From the NCBI GenBank assembly GCA_026421135.1, contig JAPKCR010000123.1, positions 1 to 6,742 on the forward strand: a DNA stretch of 6,742 bases, written 5' to 3'. Below the pieces are notes generated by a model. The model was not told the DNA's origin and ran no database searches. It saw only the letters and a list, made by a program, of their open reading frames with translations. A program made the translations under genes and the position numbers. This stretch comes from Sulfitobacter sp. GTDB lineage: Bacteria > Pseudomonadota > Alphaproteobacteria > Rhodobacterales > Rhodobacteraceae. Numbering within the stretch: the first letter of the stretch is position 1; each line of letters starts with the position of its first letter. This document shows positions 5,938-6,742 of this stretch, one piece after another.

Positions 5938-6680
5938 AGCGCGTTCTGATCACAGCGGGTGCGTCCGGTATCGGGCGGGCGATGGGCGACGCCTTTGCCG
6001 CTGCCGGATTCGAGGTTTGGGTGACCGACACGGACCGCGAAGCGTTGGACCATTGCCCGGCCCAGTGGCACCACCGCTTGGCAAATGTCACCGACGAGGC
6101 CGCCATGGCGTCGATTATCGGTGAAATGGGCCAGATTGACGTGCTGTGCGCCAATGCGGGCATCGCGGGGCCGACAGCGCAGATTGAAGACGTGGCGCTT
6201 GATGACTTCCGCGCCTGCGTCAGCGTCAATCTGGAAGGCGCGTTTATTGCCGCAAAATACGCGGCTCCGTTAATGAAGTCGGCAGGCCGTGGCGCAATCA
6301 TTATCACATCGTCAACGGCGGGCATTTACGGCTACCCCAACCGGGCACCCTATGCGGCGGCGAAATGGGCGATGATCGGACTGATGAAAACCCTGGCGAT
6401 GGAGCTTGGCCCCTTTGGCATCCGCGCCAACGCAATCTGCCCCGGATCAGTCGAAGGGCCGCGCATGGAAGGCGTGCTGGCGCGGGAAGCAGCCGCCAAA
6501 GGCATGACCCGCGATCAGGTTTACAAAGGATATGCATCGGGCACGTCGATGCGCAGTTTCGTCGAAGCCAAAGATATCGCGAATATGGCGGTGTTTTTGG
6601 GGTCTGACGGGGCGCGTCTGGTGTCAGGTCAGGTAATCGCAGTCGATGGGCACACGGAAAATCCGGACCCCAAGCTGTGA
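5934..6680 (+). CDS. Short-chain dehydrogenase/reductase (SDR), probable NAD-dependent
   Basis: A classical SDR of 248 residues, the standard length. The nucleotide-binding loop reads TAGASGIG (residues 7-14), so the second Gly of the usual TGxxxGxG pattern is Ala. Asp32 at the end of the second strand favours NAD over NADP. NAG is at 74-76, and the active-site set is Asn99, Ser127, Tyr140 and Lys144 (YAAAK). CPGSVEGPRM (169-178) and SGQVIAVDGH (231-240) are typical C-terminal blocks. The GTG start overlaps the upstream stop as GTGA, and no strong Shine-Dalgarno is visible, which fits translational coupling to the carnitine dehydrogenase fusion. Reasonable substrates from context are D-carnitine or another carnitine-like alcohol, or the acetoacetate/3-hydroxybutyrate pair, since acetoacetate is the BKACE product. 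The sequence alone does not decide. It may only be a generic SDR carried in the operon. Confidence 0.92.
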   Translation: MKRVLITAGASGIGRAMGDAFAAAGFEVWVTDTDREALDHCPAQWHHRLANVTDEAAMASIIGEMGQIDVLCANAGIAGPTAQIEDVALDDFRACVSVNLEGAFIAAKYAAPLMKSAGRGAIIITSSTAGIYGYPNRAPYAAAKWAMIGLMKTLAMELGPFGIRANAICPGSVEGPRMEGVLAREAAAKGMTRDQVYKGYASGTSMRSFVEAKDIANMAVFLGSDGARLVSGQVIAVDGHTENPDPKL

Positions 6681-6723
6681 TTGCAGACTGGTAAGAGAAC
6701 GCGAAACGCGCATAAGGGGCAGT

Positions 6724-6742
6724 ATGACATCTGCAGTGCCCG
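6724..6742 (+). CDS. Possible start of another operon gene (cut by window edge)
   Basis: An ATG at 6724 opens a frame (MTSAVP) that runs off the window. AAGGGG at 6714-6719 could be its ribosome binding site, though the 4-base spacing is short. It follows the SDR stop by 43 bases with no terminator-like hairpin between, so a further gene in the same transcript is plausible. Six codons are too few to name a product. Confidence 0.4.

Noticed and set aside
6681..6723. Possible terminator after the SDR gene
   Set aside because: GCGAAACGC-like repeats are too short and no T-run follows; the region reads better as a short spacer to another gene.

Overview
The window looks like chromosomal DNA from an alphaproteobacterium, most likely a marine Rhodobacterales (Roseobacter-group) species. 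The basis is moderately high GC, the style of the proteins (methionyl-tRNA synthetase, YcaD-like MFS carrier, BKACE enzyme) and the fused carnitine dehydrogenase/thioesterase. This placement is by recognition, not by a search.

Layout. On the minus strand, reading leftwards from about position 1838, lie an MFS transporter (600-1838) and, 56 bases further on, the N-terminal third of metG (1-543, cut by the window edge). A 162-base divergent intergenic region (1839-2000) carries several inverted repeats that look like operators. On the plus strand a tightly packed set of genes runs to the right: a Tas-like aldo/keto reductase (2001-3041), a BKACE (DUF849) enzyme (3066-3974), a small lipocalin-like lipoprotein (3971-4465), a fused L-carnitine dehydrogenase and betainyl-CoA thioesterase (4462-5937) and an NAD-type short-chain dehydrogenase (5934-6680). 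A further gene may start at 6724. Three consecutive junctions overlap by 4 bases (GTGA, ATGA, GTGA), so the last four genes are almost certainly translated from one transcript.

How the genes work together. The core is the carnitine-to-glycine-betaine route. The N-terminal half of the fusion oxidises L-carnitine to 3-dehydrocarnitine. The BKACE enzyme condenses that with acetyl-CoA and cleaves it to acetoacetate and betainyl-CoA. The C-terminal hot-dog domain of the fusion hydrolyses betainyl-CoA to glycine betaine and CoA. The aldo/keto reductase, lipocalin and SDR are not part of the textbook pathway. They are the least explained pieces, and the lipocalin embedded between the two core enzyme genes is the most intriguing. 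No carnitine-type ABC or BCCT uptake system and no regulator gene lies inside the window. No RNA gene, CRISPR array or insertion sequence was seen.
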